Of a stretch of DNA of 64,000 bases, positions 38,995-48,090 are shown piece after piece; position 1 is the stretch's first letter, and each line of letters starts with the position of its first letter. The DNA lies in NCBI GenBank assembly GCA_016869535.1, contig VGDX01000005.1, forward strand, positions 1 to 64,000, written 5' to 3'. The notes beneath the pieces were generated by a model. That model searched no databases and was not told the DNA's origin. It saw nothing but the letters and a program-made list of their open reading frames with translations. The position numbers were made by a program, and so were the translations under genes. Source of the DNA: Alphaproteobacteria bacterium (GTDB lineage Bacteria > Pseudomonadota > Alphaproteobacteria > Rhizobiales > Methyloligellaceae).

Positions 38995-39693
38995 TTAGCG
39001 CGAGCCGCCGCGGAAGCCGGTGGCAAGCACATAGACCTCCGCTGAGTCGGCGCGCGATGATTTGGGCTTGACGTGCTGCACTTTGGCGAAGCTCTGCTTG
39101 AGACGGGCGAGAAGTTCGCCGCTCGCACCGCCTTGCAACACCTTGGCGAGATAGACGCCGCCGGGTTTCAGCACGTCTTCGGCGATCTCGAGCGCGGCCT
39201 CCGCCAGCGCCACCACGCGCAGATGATCGGTCTGGCGATGACCGATGGACGGCGCCGCCATATCCGACAGCACGGCGCCGGCCATTTCACTGTCTAGCGC
39301 TTTCCTGATGGTTTCGCCGGCCTCGGCGTGGGTGATATCGAGCGCCAGCGCCTCGACGCCCGGGATCGGCTCAATGGCGCTGAGATCGGCGGCGATCACC
39401 CTGCCCTTCCCTTCGGCGGCCTTCACCCGCTCCGCCGCGACCTGGCTCCAGCCTCCCGGCGCCGCGCCCAAATCCACGACGATCATGCCCGGCTTGAGCA
39501 GGCGGTGTTTATCGTCGATCTCGGCGAGCTTGAAAGCGGCGCGGCTGCGGTAGCCCTCGCGCTTGGCGGCGGCGACATAAGGGTCGTTGAGCTGGCGCTG
39601 CAGCCAGCGGGTCGAGGCAATCTTCCGCCCCTTGGCGGTCTTGACCTTCACCGCCAGCTTGCGCGTACCACTGCCTTTGCTCGACTTCACCAT
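38995..39693 (-). CDS. rlmE: 23S rRNA 2'-O-methyltransferase RlmE
   Basis: RlmE (FtsJ/RrmJ) methylates U2552 of 23S rRNA in the 50S subunit. At 232 residues it has the SAM loop VVDLGAAPGGWSQVAAER (near 70-85) and the K-D-K catalytic residues in YRSRAAFKLAEID, LSDMAAPSIGHRQTDH and VYLAKVLQGG. A basic N-terminal extension (KSSKGSGTRKLAVKVKTAKG) precedes the domain. It is divergent from the MFS transporter gene. Confidence 0.95.
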   Translation of the reverse strand: MVKSSKGSGTRKLAVKVKTAKGRKIASTRWLQRQLNDPYVAAAKREGYRSRAAFKLAEIDDKHRLLKPGMIVVDLGAAPGGWSQVAAERVKAAEGKGRVIAADLSAIEPIPGVEALALDITHAEAGETIRKALDSEMAGAVLSDMAAPSIGHRQTDHLRVVALAEAALEIAEDVLKPGGVYLAKVLQGGASGELLARLKQSFAKVQHVKPKSSRADSAEVYVLATGFRGGSR

Positions 39694-39781
39694 AAGTTAA
39701 TCACACCAATCTGTCCGAACCCTTGACGCCTCCGGGCGGTTCGCCCCATCTCCGCCTTGTCCGCCTTCTAACACCTGCCAC

Positions 39782-41215
39782 ATGCCCCGCTACTTCGTCA
39801 CCCTCATCGTTGCCGTGGCCTTGTTCATGGAGACCATGGATTCGACGGTGATCGCCACCTCGCTGCCGGCGATCGCCTCCGATCTCGGCGAAGACCCGAT
39901 CGCTCTCAAGCTGGCGCTGACGTCCTACCTGCTGTCGCTCGCCGTGTTCATTCCCATCAGCGGCTGGATGGCCGACCGATACGGCGCGCGCACCGTGTTC
40001 CGCGCCGCCATCGTCGTGTTCACGGTGGGATCGGCGGCTTGCGGCTTCGCGCAATCGCTGCCCGATTTCATCGCCTTCCGCATCTTGCAGGGCATGGGCG
40101 GCGCCATGATGGTGCCGGTGGGACGGCTCGTCCTCCTGCGCACCATACCTAAGGCCGAGCTGATCTCGGCGCTTGCCTGGCTCACCATCCCGGCGCTGAT
40201 GGGCCCGGTGATCGGTCCGCCGCTCGGCGGCTTCATCACCACCGTGTTCTCCTGGCGCTGGATCTTTTGGATCAACATCCCCGTCGGCATTCTCGGAGTG
40301 ATCCTCGCCACGCACTACATCGCCAATATCCGCGAGGAAGACGTGCCGCCGCTCGATATCAAAGGCTTCATCCTGTCGGGCTTCGGGCTCGCCGGGGTTG
40401 CCTTCGGCATCACCACCATCGGCCAGGGACTGTTCCCGACGCCGGTGGTGGTGTCGCTGCTCGCGATTGGCATCGTGGGCTGCTGGCTGTATGTGCTGCA
40501 TGCGCGCAAGGCGAAGGCGCCGCTCATCGATCTCAGCCTGCTCAAGATCGATACGTTTTTCGCCAGCGTGGTCGGCGGCTTCATCTACCGCATCGGTATC
40601 GGCGCCATGCCCTTTCTCCTGCCGCTGTTCTTCCAGCTCGGCTTCGGCATGACCGCGCTGCAATCGGGGCTGCTTACTTTCGCGAGCGCGGTCGGCGCCG
40701 TGGCCATGAAGACCGCAGCCGCGCCGATCATCCGCCGTTTCGGCTTCAAACGCGTTCTGGTGGTCAATGCGGTGGTGAGCAGCGTGTTCATCGCCGCCGC
40801 CGCCCTGTTCACCTCGGCCACGCCGCAAAGCCTGATCCTCGTTGTGCTGCTCGTGGGCGGCTTTTTCAAGTCGCTGCAATTCACCTCGATCAACACGATC
40901 GCCTATGCCGATATCGACAACAAGGCGATGAGCCGGGCTACGAGCTTCGCCAGCGTGGCGCAGCAGCTATCGCTTTCCGCCGGGGTGGCGATCGGCGCCT
41001 TGATCCTCGAAATCGAGCGCCTCGGCCGCGACACGCATGAGGTGGTGGCGAGCGACTTCCCCGCGGCCTTCATTACCGTGGCGTTGCTTGCGGCAAGCTC
41101 GGCTCTCGTTTTCGCGCTATTGCCCAAGGACGCGGGCGCGAGCCTCTCGACCCGGGCGCGGCCCGTGGGCGCCGCCGCCGAGTCGGCACCGCAGATCGAA
41201 GAGCCTGTGCGCTAG
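39782..41215 (+). CDS. MFS transporter, DHA2 drug efflux type
   Basis: A 477-residue major facilitator protein of the DHA2 (EmrB/QacA) group with about 14 membrane segments. The first helix has the family signature ALFMETMDSTVIATSLPAIA, and GWMADRYGARTVFRAAI matches the loop 2-3 motif. RILQGMGGAMMVPVGRLVLL is the conserved motif C-like region. It would export hydrophobic compounds by proton antiport. Its stop overlaps the convergent Ppx/GppA stop by four bases. No regulator is adjacent. Confidence 0.92.
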   Translation: MPRYFVTLIVAVALFMETMDSTVIATSLPAIASDLGEDPIALKLALTSYLLSLAVFIPISGWMADRYGARTVFRAAIVVFTVGSAACGFAQSLPDFIAFRILQGMGGAMMVPVGRLVLLRTIPKAELISALAWLTIPALMGPVIGPPLGGFITTVFSWRWIFWINIPVGILGVILATHYIANIREEDVPPLDIKGFILSGFGLAGVAFGITTIGQGLFPTPVVVSLLAIGIVGCWLYVLHARKAKAPLIDLSLLKIDTFFASVVGGFIYRIGIGAMPFLLPLFFQLGFGMTALQSGLLTFASAVGAVAMKTAAAPIIRRFGFKRVLVVNAVVSSVFIAAAALFTSATPQSLILVVLLVGGFFKSLQFTSINTIAYADIDNKAMSRATSFASVAQQLSLSAGVAIGALILEIERLGRDTHEVVASDFPAAFITVALLAASSALVFALLPKDAGASLSTRARPVGAAAESAPQIEEPVR

Positions 41216-42456
41216 GACGAGCGGTCGTGGCGATTGCCGCGCCGGTACCGGCCGTCCTCGGCCATCAAGCTGGTGAGGATGCCTTCACGCAAGCCGCGGT
41301 CGGCGACGCGTAAGCGCTGGCAGGGCCACGTCCTGAGCAACGCCTCGAGGATGGCACAGCCGGCCAGCACGAGATCGGCGCGCTCACGCCCGATGCAAGG
41401 CTGGTCCACGCGCTCGGCATAGGACATGGCAAGCAGATCGCCGGACACGGTGCGCGCCTCCTCGGTGCTCAGCCAGCATCCGTCGACGCGCGAACGGTCA
41501 TAGGCCGGGAGCTTGAGATGAATGCCCGAGATGGTGGTGACCGTGCCGGACGTGCCGAGGAAATGCGCGCGCGAATTGGCAATCTTCTTGCCAAAACCGT
41601 GCGCCGCTTCGAACTCGCCTGTGGCCTCCATCACGTCCCGCACCATCGCCTCATAATTCTCGGGCGTGACGCTGCGCCCGCCGTGCCGCTCGGCGAGATT
41701 GACCACGCCAATCGGCAACGAGGTCCAGGCGGCGATGCAATTCTGCACGTCGAGGCGGTCGTAGAGGGTGCGGCGGGAGCGATGCTCGAGCCGCCGGAGA
41801 TCGAGCCAGATCAATTCGGAGCTGCCGCCGCCGATGTCGAACACCAGCGCAAAGTCGCAGTTGCGGTCGATGAGTGACGCGCAGCCCGACACGGCAAGCT
41901 TCGCCTCCGTCTCCTGGGTCACGATCTCGATGCCGAGGCCCGTTACCTCACGCACGCGGTCGATAAAAACGCCGCTATTGGCGGCGATGCGGCAGGCTTC
42001 GGTGGCGATAAGGCGCGAGCGCGTCACGCCGCGGCGGATCATCTTGTCGGAACAGATCTTGAGGGCGGCGATGGTGCGGGTCATGGCCGCCTCGGAGAGG
42101 AGGCCCGAGGAAAGCACGCCTTCGCCGAGGCGGATGATGCGGGAGAAGGCGTCGATGACGAGGAAACCGCGACGCGAAGGCTTGGCGACCAGCAGGCGGC
42201 AATTATTGGTGCCGAGATCGAGCGCGGCGTAGATACCCGGAGAGACGGATCGCGCTACCGCGTCCGCCCCGTTCTTGCCCCTGGCCGCCACCTGCCCGTC
42301 GGCGCGCACATCGGAACGCATCCGGGCCTCGATGCGCGCAGGATCGCTGCCTGCGCCATCGCCGGTCTTGCTTTGCGCAGGGATGGCCCCCGGCAAAGCT
42401 GTGGCAGCCGCGCGGGCATTGCCGCTCGGCCCACTCACGTTGTTCCAACCTTTCAA
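41212..42456 (-). CDS. Ppx/GppA phosphatase, short form
   Basis: A 414-residue member of the Ppx/GppA family: about 75 unconserved residues, then the phosphate loop AALDLGTNNCRLLVAKP (near 78), VFDIGGGSSELIWLDL and FLGTSGTVTTISGIHL. It lacks the C-terminal HD domain of the longer Ppx at 9585-11102. It may hydrolyse polyphosphate or pppGpp. The start may be later than 42456, since the first segment is low complexity. In this group of bacteria the gene commonly neighbours rlmE, as here. Confidence 0.88.
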   Translation of the reverse strand: MKGWNNVSGPSGNARAAATALPGAIPAQSKTGDGAGSDPARIEARMRSDVRADGQVAARGKNGADAVARSVSPGIYAALDLGTNNCRLLVAKPSRRGFLVIDAFSRIIRLGEGVLSSGLLSEAAMTRTIAALKICSDKMIRRGVTRSRLIATEACRIAANSGVFIDRVREVTGLGIEIVTQETEAKLAVSGCASLIDRNCDFALVFDIGGGSSELIWLDLRRLEHRSRRTLYDRLDVQNCIAAWTSLPIGVVNLAERHGGRSVTPENYEAMVRDVMEATGEFEAAHGFGKKIANSRAHFLGTSGTVTTISGIHLKLPAYDRSRVDGCWLSTEEARTVSGDLLAMSYAERVDQPCIGRERADLVLAGCAILEALLRTWPCQRLRVADRGLREGILTSLMAEDGRYRRGNRHDRSS

Positions 42457-42582
42457 CCCGTGACCGCCGTGCCTCTTAAGACCGGCGACCGGGGACTGGT
42501 CCTATGCGATGACTGTAACAAGGCCGCGTCCGGGGACAAACAGCTTTTCCAACGCCTAAGGTAAACGTAGGCTTTTCCGCCG

Positions 42583-42658
42583 GCAGCCGTAGCTCAACGG
42601 ATAGAGCACCAGACTTCGAATCTGGGGGTTGCACGTTCGAGCCGTGCCGGGCGCACCA
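42583..42658 (+). tRNA. tRNA-Arg (UCG), acceptor stem mismatched
   Basis: A cloverleaf with D-stem GCTC/GAGC, anticodon stem CCAGA/TCTGG around CTTCGAA (anticodon TCG), T-stem GCACG/CGTGC, discriminator A and encoded CCA (42656-42658). The 5' acceptor strand is GCAGCCG and the 3' strand CGGGCGC, which pair at five of seven positions; position 3-70 is A-C and 4-69 is G-G. A normal copy would read GCGCCCG. It may be a diverged or degrading gene, or corrected in the RNA. Confidence 0.85.
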
Positions 42659-42659
42659 T

Positions 42660-43691
42660 TTACCGCAATGGCGGCGGCTGCGAAGGCGCGGCAGACTTGC
42701 CCAGCAGACCCTCCAGTCTCGCGAAGGGGCCGGGTGAGGCCGTTTCGCTTTCCTTCGCCGGCTGTTTGGCGGCGCGGCGCGGACTTGGCTTGCTGTTCGG
42801 ATAGAGCCAGCCGGTCTCTTTCGTCTCCGGATCGGTCACCTTCACCCAACCGCCCTTGCGCTCGAGTTCCTCGAGCTTGGTGCCCCTCTCCACCACGCCG
42901 ATCACGCCCGACGATCTGGACGGACCTTTCCGCAGATTGACCGAGACGGAAAGCTCGATCCATTTCGCTTCCGTTTGACCCTCACTTGTTTGTGGTTGCG
43001 CAGGCGCCGCCGCCGGAGCCGGTTGCGCGCGTGCCTCAACCGGCTGGCTGGGGGTTACAGCGGCGCCCGGAGCAAGAGCCCCGAACGGCACGCCCTCTTG
43101 TCCGTCGCCGCGATAGACCTCGTTCACATCGCCGAACAGGCCGACGTCGTTTTCGGGCGCCGAGATGTCCGGCTCCGCGGGGGGAGTTAAGTCTTGCGGT
43201 GACAGTGCAGCGATCTGTGCCGGCTGCTCGGCAGGCGGACTCTGCCGCACGGGCACGGGCATGGCCGCGCCCGCCGTCGAGGCCGACAGCACCATTTGCT
43301 TTTCCGGCGGCGGCGAGACCGGTTCCGCCTCAGGCGTGTCGATTGCGCCCGACAGCATCATCGTCACCAGCGCCGAGCCGACCAGAAGACCTATTGCGGC
43401 GAGACTCACGATCAGCGTCGGAACATCGAACAGCTTGCTGAACGAGATGCGCCGTGCCGATGCGGGTGGGGTGAGACCCGGGGCTCTGATGGGGGCGGTT
43501 GGCGCCGCTCGCGCGCCCGCCAATTGTTTGGCGATCGCGGCGGCGAGCGCATCGCGCCGCTGATCAATTCTCGGCTGCACGGGTGGCGTGACGAACGCGC
43601 CGGGGCGCGGCGCCTGGGAAATGACGGGGTTTGGCACCCCGAGATTATTGAGTCGCAGTCTGATGTCGTGACGTTGGGCTGATGCTGACAT
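42660..43691 (-). CDS. Membrane-anchored SH3-domain protein
   Basis: A 343-residue protein with an unstructured N-terminal part, one transmembrane segment (VPTLIVSLAAIGLLVGSALVTMM, about 90-115), a Pro/Ala-rich periplasmic linker and a C-terminal bacterial SH3 domain (SVSVNLRKGPSRSSGVIGVV and GGWVKVTDPETKETGWLY, about 248-310). Such domains usually bind peptidoglycan or protein partners. Its stop is two bases from the 3' end of the convergent tRNA-Arg. The function is unknown beyond a likely envelope role. Confidence 0.78.
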   Translation of the reverse strand: MSASAQRHDIRLRLNNLGVPNPVISQAPRPGAFVTPPVQPRIDQRRDALAAAIAKQLAGARAAPTAPIRAPGLTPPASARRISFSKLFDVPTLIVSLAAIGLLVGSALVTMMLSGAIDTPEAEPVSPPPEKQMVLSASTAGAAMPVPVRQSPPAEQPAQIAALSPQDLTPPAEPDISAPENDVGLFGDVNEVYRGDGQEGVPFGALAPGAAVTPSQPVEARAQPAPAAAPAQPQTSEGQTEAKWIELSVSVNLRKGPSRSSGVIGVVERGTKLEELERKGGWVKVTDPETKETGWLYPNSKPSPRRAAKQPAKESETASPGPFARLEGLLGKSAAPSQPPPLR

Positions 43692-43931
43692 TTCGGGTCC
43701 CCCGTTAGGCCCGGAGCAGACTCCGAGGCCCGGCTAGACGAAACGCAGACACAGCCCTTTTCTGGCGATTCCTTCCGTCGCGTGCGGCAACACTTGAGGA
43801 CAAAAGCGGCGGCGGAATGGCACAGTTCCCTCGTCTGCGCAGGCAATAAACCGCCGGTGCGTCACCCGGTTCCAGCCCGGGTGAAATTCTTCGCCCTTAT
43901 GCTCGGAATGAGCCTGAAGCGTTAGCCGCAC

Positions 43932-45191
43932 CTAGGCTTGCCGTTCGGCTTTGAGCAGCCAGGTCTCGATCTGGCCGATACCCTTGACTTTCACCGGTCC
44001 ACGCGGCTCGAAGACGAAGCGGTCCTGAAGCGCGCGCATCACCGCCTCTGAGACCTGTATCTCGCCGGGTAGCCCGTGTGACTCCAGCCGCGAGGCGAGG
44101 TTCACCGTCTCGCCCCACACATCGTAGGAGAATTTGTCGGCGCCGATCACGCCGGCCATCACCGGACCTCCGGCGATGCCGATACGGATCTTCAGAACGA
44201 CGCCATGCGTCGACGACAGCCGCTCCACCAGGCCGGGGAGACGCAGCGCCATGCGCGCGAGCCGCGGGAGATGATCGGGCTGCTCCCGGCTCACGCCGCA
44301 TACCGCCATGTAGCCGTCGCCGATGGTCTTGATCTTCTCCACGCCATGCGCCGCCGCGAGTTTGTCGAACTCAGTGACGATCTCGTCGAGCAGGTCGACG
44401 GTCCGCACGGCGCCGAGTTCCTGGGCAAGCTCGGTGAAGCCGACAAGATCGCTGAACAGGATTGAGGCATCGGATACGCTGTCGGCAACGCGCTCTCCCG
44501 GCTTGTCCTTAAGCCGTTCGGCGATGGGCTCCGGCAGGATGTTGCCAAGCAACGCATCGGCCTCGGCGCGGGCCTTGTCGGCCACGGTGAAGGCATAGCC
44601 GACGATCAACGCGATGATGCAGAAGGTGGTGACGGCCGAGGACACATAGAGATTGGCGAGCAAGCCGGGATCCGCGGCGATCAGCGCGCGTTCCGGCGGA
44701 AAGGCGAACCACGCCGCGACATGCAGCGCGAGGCCGATGGCGATCACCGCGACTACGATGCGGAGATGGGTGAGGCCATAAATGGCATAGGCCACCGCCG
44801 CGGCGATGATGTAGTTGATCTGAATGCCGGAATCGCGCCCCAAGGCCCAGACGAAAAAGAACAGCGCGATGAATTCGGCGGCGGCGATGATCAGCGCCGC
44901 GGCGATGTCGTTGAAGCGATGGGCAAGCGGCGCGAGCAGCGCGACCGCCACCAGCAGAAGATTGGCAACGATCAGCGAGAAATATTTATCCGCCCCGTAA
45001 AAGGCGAACATGATGGCGTAGATCGCCGAGAACACGGCAATCAGGAACGCCATTACGTTGACGATGGTCAGCCGCCGCCGGACCTGACGCGGGTAATCTT
45101 CAGTGCCGAACGCGGCGTAACGCCCAATAGGCCCGAGCCAAGCAAAAAGCGGCGCGTCGCGCGACGTTGCAATCGTTCCGCCTTTGCTCAT
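43932..45191 (-). CDS. Membrane class III adenylate/guanylate cyclase
   Basis: A 419-residue protein with about six N-terminal membrane segments (residues 45-215) and a C-terminal class III cyclase domain (about 235-415). Both metal Asp are present (ILFSDLVGFT and KTIGDGYMAV), as are substrate residues (EKIKTIGD Lys, YDVWGETVNLASRLES with Asp, Asn and Arg). So it should be catalytically active, making cAMP or cGMP; the Lys/Asp pair favours adenine. I chose MSKGGTIATS at 45191 over a start 21 bases upstream. A cNMP-binding protein is encoded at 18901-20589. Confidence 0.88.
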   Translation of the reverse strand: MSKGGTIATSRDAPLFAWLGPIGRYAAFGTEDYPRQVRRRLTIVNVMAFLIAVFSAIYAIMFAFYGADKYFSLIVANLLLVAVALLAPLAHRFNDIAAALIIAAAEFIALFFFVWALGRDSGIQINYIIAAAVAYAIYGLTHLRIVVAVIAIGLALHVAAWFAFPPERALIAADPGLLANLYVSSAVTTFCIIALIVGYAFTVADKARAEADALLGNILPEPIAERLKDKPGERVADSVSDASILFSDLVGFTELAQELGAVRTVDLLDEIVTEFDKLAAAHGVEKIKTIGDGYMAVCGVSREQPDHLPRLARMALRLPGLVERLSSTHGVVLKIRIGIAGGPVMAGVIGADKFSYDVWGETVNLASRLESHGLPGEIQVSEAVMRALQDRFVFEPRGPVKVKGIGQIETWLLKAERQA

Positions 45192-45218
45192 GTGAGACGC
45201 CCCCAGACGCACAGGCCG

Positions 45219-46382
45219 CTAGCGATCGAGCACCAGCCTGATCTCGACCAGGTTGGAGCGCACCCGCAAAACGTAGAAGCCCATGGTGGCGAGATGCGAC
45301 GGCATCAGGATGCCGGATTCGGAGCCGTTGGAAATAATGATCGGCTGGATGTTGAGGGAAACGCGCAGCTGATCCTCGAGTTCGTCCCAGAGCTGGCCGA
45401 GGCCGCGCTGCGCGATCACGTCCTTGAAGTCGGCGCGCGCGGCGGTGAGGATGCCGTAATAGCCATAGAGCTGGCCATAGGCGAACCAGAAGCGGTCATC
45501 GGCGCGGGGGTCGAACCAGCCGAGATTATAGCGTTCCGACCGCTCCCGCAGTATCGCCGACGTCGAGCCGATATCGTTGGCGATGCGATCGATGAATTGC
45601 AGCAGGTTGTCGGCGCGCGCGTCGAATACCGCCTCGCATTTGATCAGGCGATCGTTGAATTCCTTCAGATCGGTGATGGCCGAGCGGTAAAAGCTCGGCG
45701 TCGGCGTTTTCGGCCCGAACGGATGCAGCCCGAAATACCAGGTCGACTCGTCGAACTGCAGATTGCCGCGCGCCTTCTGTAGATTGGCGTCGATCTGCGA
45801 GGTGCCGCGCACGCGGCCCAAAGTATCGACCAGCTCGATCGAGGTACGCCGGATCGCCTGGTTCACGCCGCGCTGGAAGGCGGCCTTGTTGTCGAAGAAC
45901 GGCGTATGCTCCCACGGGATGCCGAACAGGCCGAGCTTGTAGAGCAGCATGGAGGAGATCCAGGCATTCTGGTTGACATTGAAGTCGACCAGATCGGCGG
46001 TAACGTCGACGATCAGCGAACGCCTGCAGGTTTGCGCCGCGCTCGCGCCGGGCGTTGCCGTCCCCTCCTCCGGCGCGCTGACGATGCCGCCTTGCGGCGG
46101 GGTTTGCGGCGTTCCCGCATCGCCGGACGGGCCAAGACCGATATTCTCGGCATAGTCCGGATCGAAATTGTTCCAGACCTGCGTTACCCAGAAGAAATAG
46201 GCATAGAGGCCGACGAGCACGATGAGGATCGCGCCGAGCAGGCCCCTAAGGATCCAGCCGCGCTCGCGATACCAGCGTCCGAGCCATAGAAACGGCAACA
46301 GAACGATGCCGACGGCATAGCCGATGCCCCGCCCGATCGCCTGGAACAGACGGGTGAAGAAATTCACGACCGGTTCAAGCAT
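45219..46382 (-). CDS. DUF2333 family membrane protein
   Basis: A 387-residue protein with two close N-terminal hydrophobic stretches (IGYAVGIVLLPFLWLGRWY, LRGLLGAILIVLVGLYAYFFW) and a large periplasmic domain with YAENIGLG and NQAIRRTSIELVDTLGRVRG, which matches DUF2333. Function is unknown. It is followed by the cyclase gene (27 bases between) and preceded by the small lipoprotein gene on the same strand. Confidence 0.85.
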   Translation of the reverse strand: MLEPVVNFFTRLFQAIGRGIGYAVGIVLLPFLWLGRWYRERGWILRGLLGAILIVLVGLYAYFFWVTQVWNNFDPDYAENIGLGPSGDAGTPQTPPQGGIVSAPEEGTATPGASAAQTCRRSLIVDVTADLVDFNVNQNAWISSMLLYKLGLFGIPWEHTPFFDNKAAFQRGVNQAIRRTSIELVDTLGRVRGTSQIDANLQKARGNLQFDESTWYFGLHPFGPKTPTPSFYRSAITDLKEFNDRLIKCEAVFDARADNLLQFIDRIANDIGSTSAILRERSERYNLGWFDPRADDRFWFAYGQLYGYYGILTAARADFKDVIAQRGLGQLWDELEDQLRVSLNIQPIIISNGSESGILMPSHLATMGFYVLRVRSNLVEIRLVLDR

Positions 46383-46442
46383 GGATAATCATCTGCCTTT
46401 GACGGCAGACCATAGGCGCAGGCTCGACCTCTCCGAAAGCCC

Positions 46443-46556
46443 CTATTTCAGAGGCGGCAGAGTCGTCGGTTCGCTCACCACCTGCTGATGATGGAAGCAG
46501 CCCCCGAGCGCCGCAAGCGGCGCGAGCACCGCCAAGACAATGGCGATCATACGCAT
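46443..46556 (-). CDS. 37-residue lipoprotein
   Basis: A small gene encodes a 37-residue peptide beginning MRMIAIVLAVLAPLAALGGC, a signal peptide ending in lipobox LGGC, followed by a short polar tail (FHHQQVVSEPTTLPPLK). A strong ribosome site (AAGGGGG) is seven bases before the ATG. It is predicted to be a membrane lipoprotein of the entericidin/small-lipoprotein type, but I cannot name it. It lies 60 bases upstream of the DUF2333 gene on the same strand. Confidence 0.6.
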   Translation of the reverse strand: MRMIAIVLAVLAPLAALGGCFHHQQVVSEPTTLPPLK

Positions 46557-46756
46557 TACTGAACCCCCTTACGCATACGCAACTTCTTGGAGTCAAAGCA
46601 CGTTTCGAGGCCGCCGTGGTGGCAAAATTGCCACAGTGAAGCCGGTCTTTTCGCACCCAAGCCCCAGATAAACCTAACAATTTTGGAGATTTTCACCGTC
46701 CGTTAACCATCCAAGCGCGGTAATCGGCAGTTCGTCGAGATGGAAGCGGGGAGCCC

Positions 46757-47845
46757 ATGTCAGAGAGCCGTTATCTCCTGTCTTTCGCCATGCTGCTGAC
46801 AGGCGCGCTCGTCATCTGCGGGCCCATGGTGCTCGTATGGGCAACCGCCGAGCAGGACACGTCCTGGCTCGATGCCGAGCCGCCGGTCGCGCCATACGCC
46901 ATCGCCGGCAAAGGGTGGGAGGCAACTGTCACGGTCGAAGCCGATGCGTTGCCGCAAGCCGTGCCGCTTGCACCGGCGGACGGCTACGTTGCCTATCTGC
47001 ATGAGGTCCGGCCGGTCCTCGACGTGCTTGCCGCCGCTGATGGAGCCAACGAACAGGTGCAGGTCGCCGAGCTCGAGGAAGAGATCATCGCGGAGAGCAG
47101 TGGCGCGAGCGTGACCTATACCGCCGAAACCGCGCCGTCCGCCGACCCCCCGTCGGCAGACACTGTCGTCGCCGAACTGGACGAGACACACGCCACGCCA
47201 GACACGCAACACGAAGCGCAGCCGGTGCAGGTCGCCGAACTCGACGAGACGCAACAAGCGCCGGCGCAAACGCCGGAGGAGATCAATGTGCCGGAGGAAC
47301 CGGCCGGCATTGACGACTCGACGTCGAGCATAAAGACCGCGCCCGATATCGCACCGCCGCTGCCCTCGCGCCGTCCCGCCGCACCGATAAAGACAGCCGA
47401 AATTATCGTGCCACAGGAGACGCAAGAGACTTCATCGCGCTCGCCCGCCTCAAGCGACGAACGGCGCAACGATGATACGGCACCGCAGCGCTGGCGGCCG
47501 ATGGCGCTCGCCCCGGCCGACGCCGATACACCGGCACCGCCGAAACTTTCGAGCCCTGCGCCGAAAGACACAAGGCCCACGATGTCGACCGCCGCGCATC
47601 GCTCCAAAGTCTGGTCGGCACTGGCGCGCGCCAAGCCGCATGCGGGCCAGCGGGGCAGCGCTACCGTCGCCTTCAATATCGGTGCGAACGGCGCACTGCG
47701 CGGCGCGCGCATCGCCAAGTCGAGCGGCAATGCCAAGATCGATCAGATGGCGCTCGCCACGGTGCGGAAGGCGGGACCCTTCCCGCCGCCGCCCGGCCTC
47801 AAATCGGGCGCCGCCTCCTACACCATACGCATGGATTTCCGCTAG
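46757..47845 (+). CDS. TonB-family protein
   Basis: A 362-residue protein with an N-terminal membrane anchor (LLSFAMLLTGALVICGPMVLVWA, about 6-30), a long Glu/Ala/Pro-rich periplasmic spacer with two copies of PVQVAELDET-like segments (near 68 and 160), and a C-terminal TonB-like domain (SATVAFNIGANGALRGARI and KAGPFPPPPG, about 300-362). Such proteins link inner-membrane energy to outer-membrane receptors. ExbB/ExbD are not encoded here. The TonB-dependent receptor at 58383 could be one partner, but this is inference. Confidence 0.8.
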   Translation: MSESRYLLSFAMLLTGALVICGPMVLVWATAEQDTSWLDAEPPVAPYAIAGKGWEATVTVEADALPQAVPLAPADGYVAYLHEVRPVLDVLAAADGANEQVQVAELEEEIIAESSGASVTYTAETAPSADPPSADTVVAELDETHATPDTQHEAQPVQVAELDETQQAPAQTPEEINVPEEPAGIDDSTSSIKTAPDIAPPLPSRRPAAPIKTAEIIVPQETQETSSRSPASSDERRNDDTAPQRWRPMALAPADADTPAPPKLSSPAPKDTRPTMSTAAHRSKVWSALARAKPHAGQRGSATVAFNIGANGALRGARIAKSSGNAKIDQMALATVRKAGPFPPPPGLKSGAASYTIRMDFR

Positions 47846-47951
47846 GCTCACACGAGCTTAGCTGAGCCTTGCCAGGCCGGCGCGGCAGCGGCTAGAAGAG
47901 CGAGGCTCACCGCTTGCAAGCGCCCGCCTTGAGCGCCACATGCGGCATTGG

Positions 47952-48025
47952 TGGGGGATCGTCTAACGGTAGGACAGCGGACTCTGACTCCGCCAGTCTT
48001 GGTTCGAATCCAAGTCCCCCAGCCA
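47952..48025 (+). tRNA. tRNA-Gln (CUG)
   Basis: A class I tRNA of 74 bases with acceptor stem TGGGGGA / TCCCCCA, anticodon stem GCGGA / TCCGC around CTCTGAC (anticodon CTG), T-arm TTGG-TTCGAAT-CCAA and an encoded CCA. Anticodon CTG reads CAG, and the weak U1-A72 pair is typical of tRNA-Gln. Confidence 0.96.
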
Positions 48026-48090
48026 ACTGATCGCGTTGCTGCTCTACAGTTCCACGCCGTGGGGCGCGTTACGAGCGTGTCAGGGTAAGG

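Noticed and set aside
39701..40879. 392-residue minus-strand frame inside the MFS transporter gene
   Set aside because: Its His/Asp/Glu-rich composition is the usual complement of a hydrophobic membrane protein gene.
42583..43691. tRNA-Arg as the attachment site of an integrated element
   Set aside because: No integrase, no direct repeat of the tRNA 3' end and no foreign gene block was seen beside it; the neighbour is an ordinary SH3-domain gene on the opposite strand.
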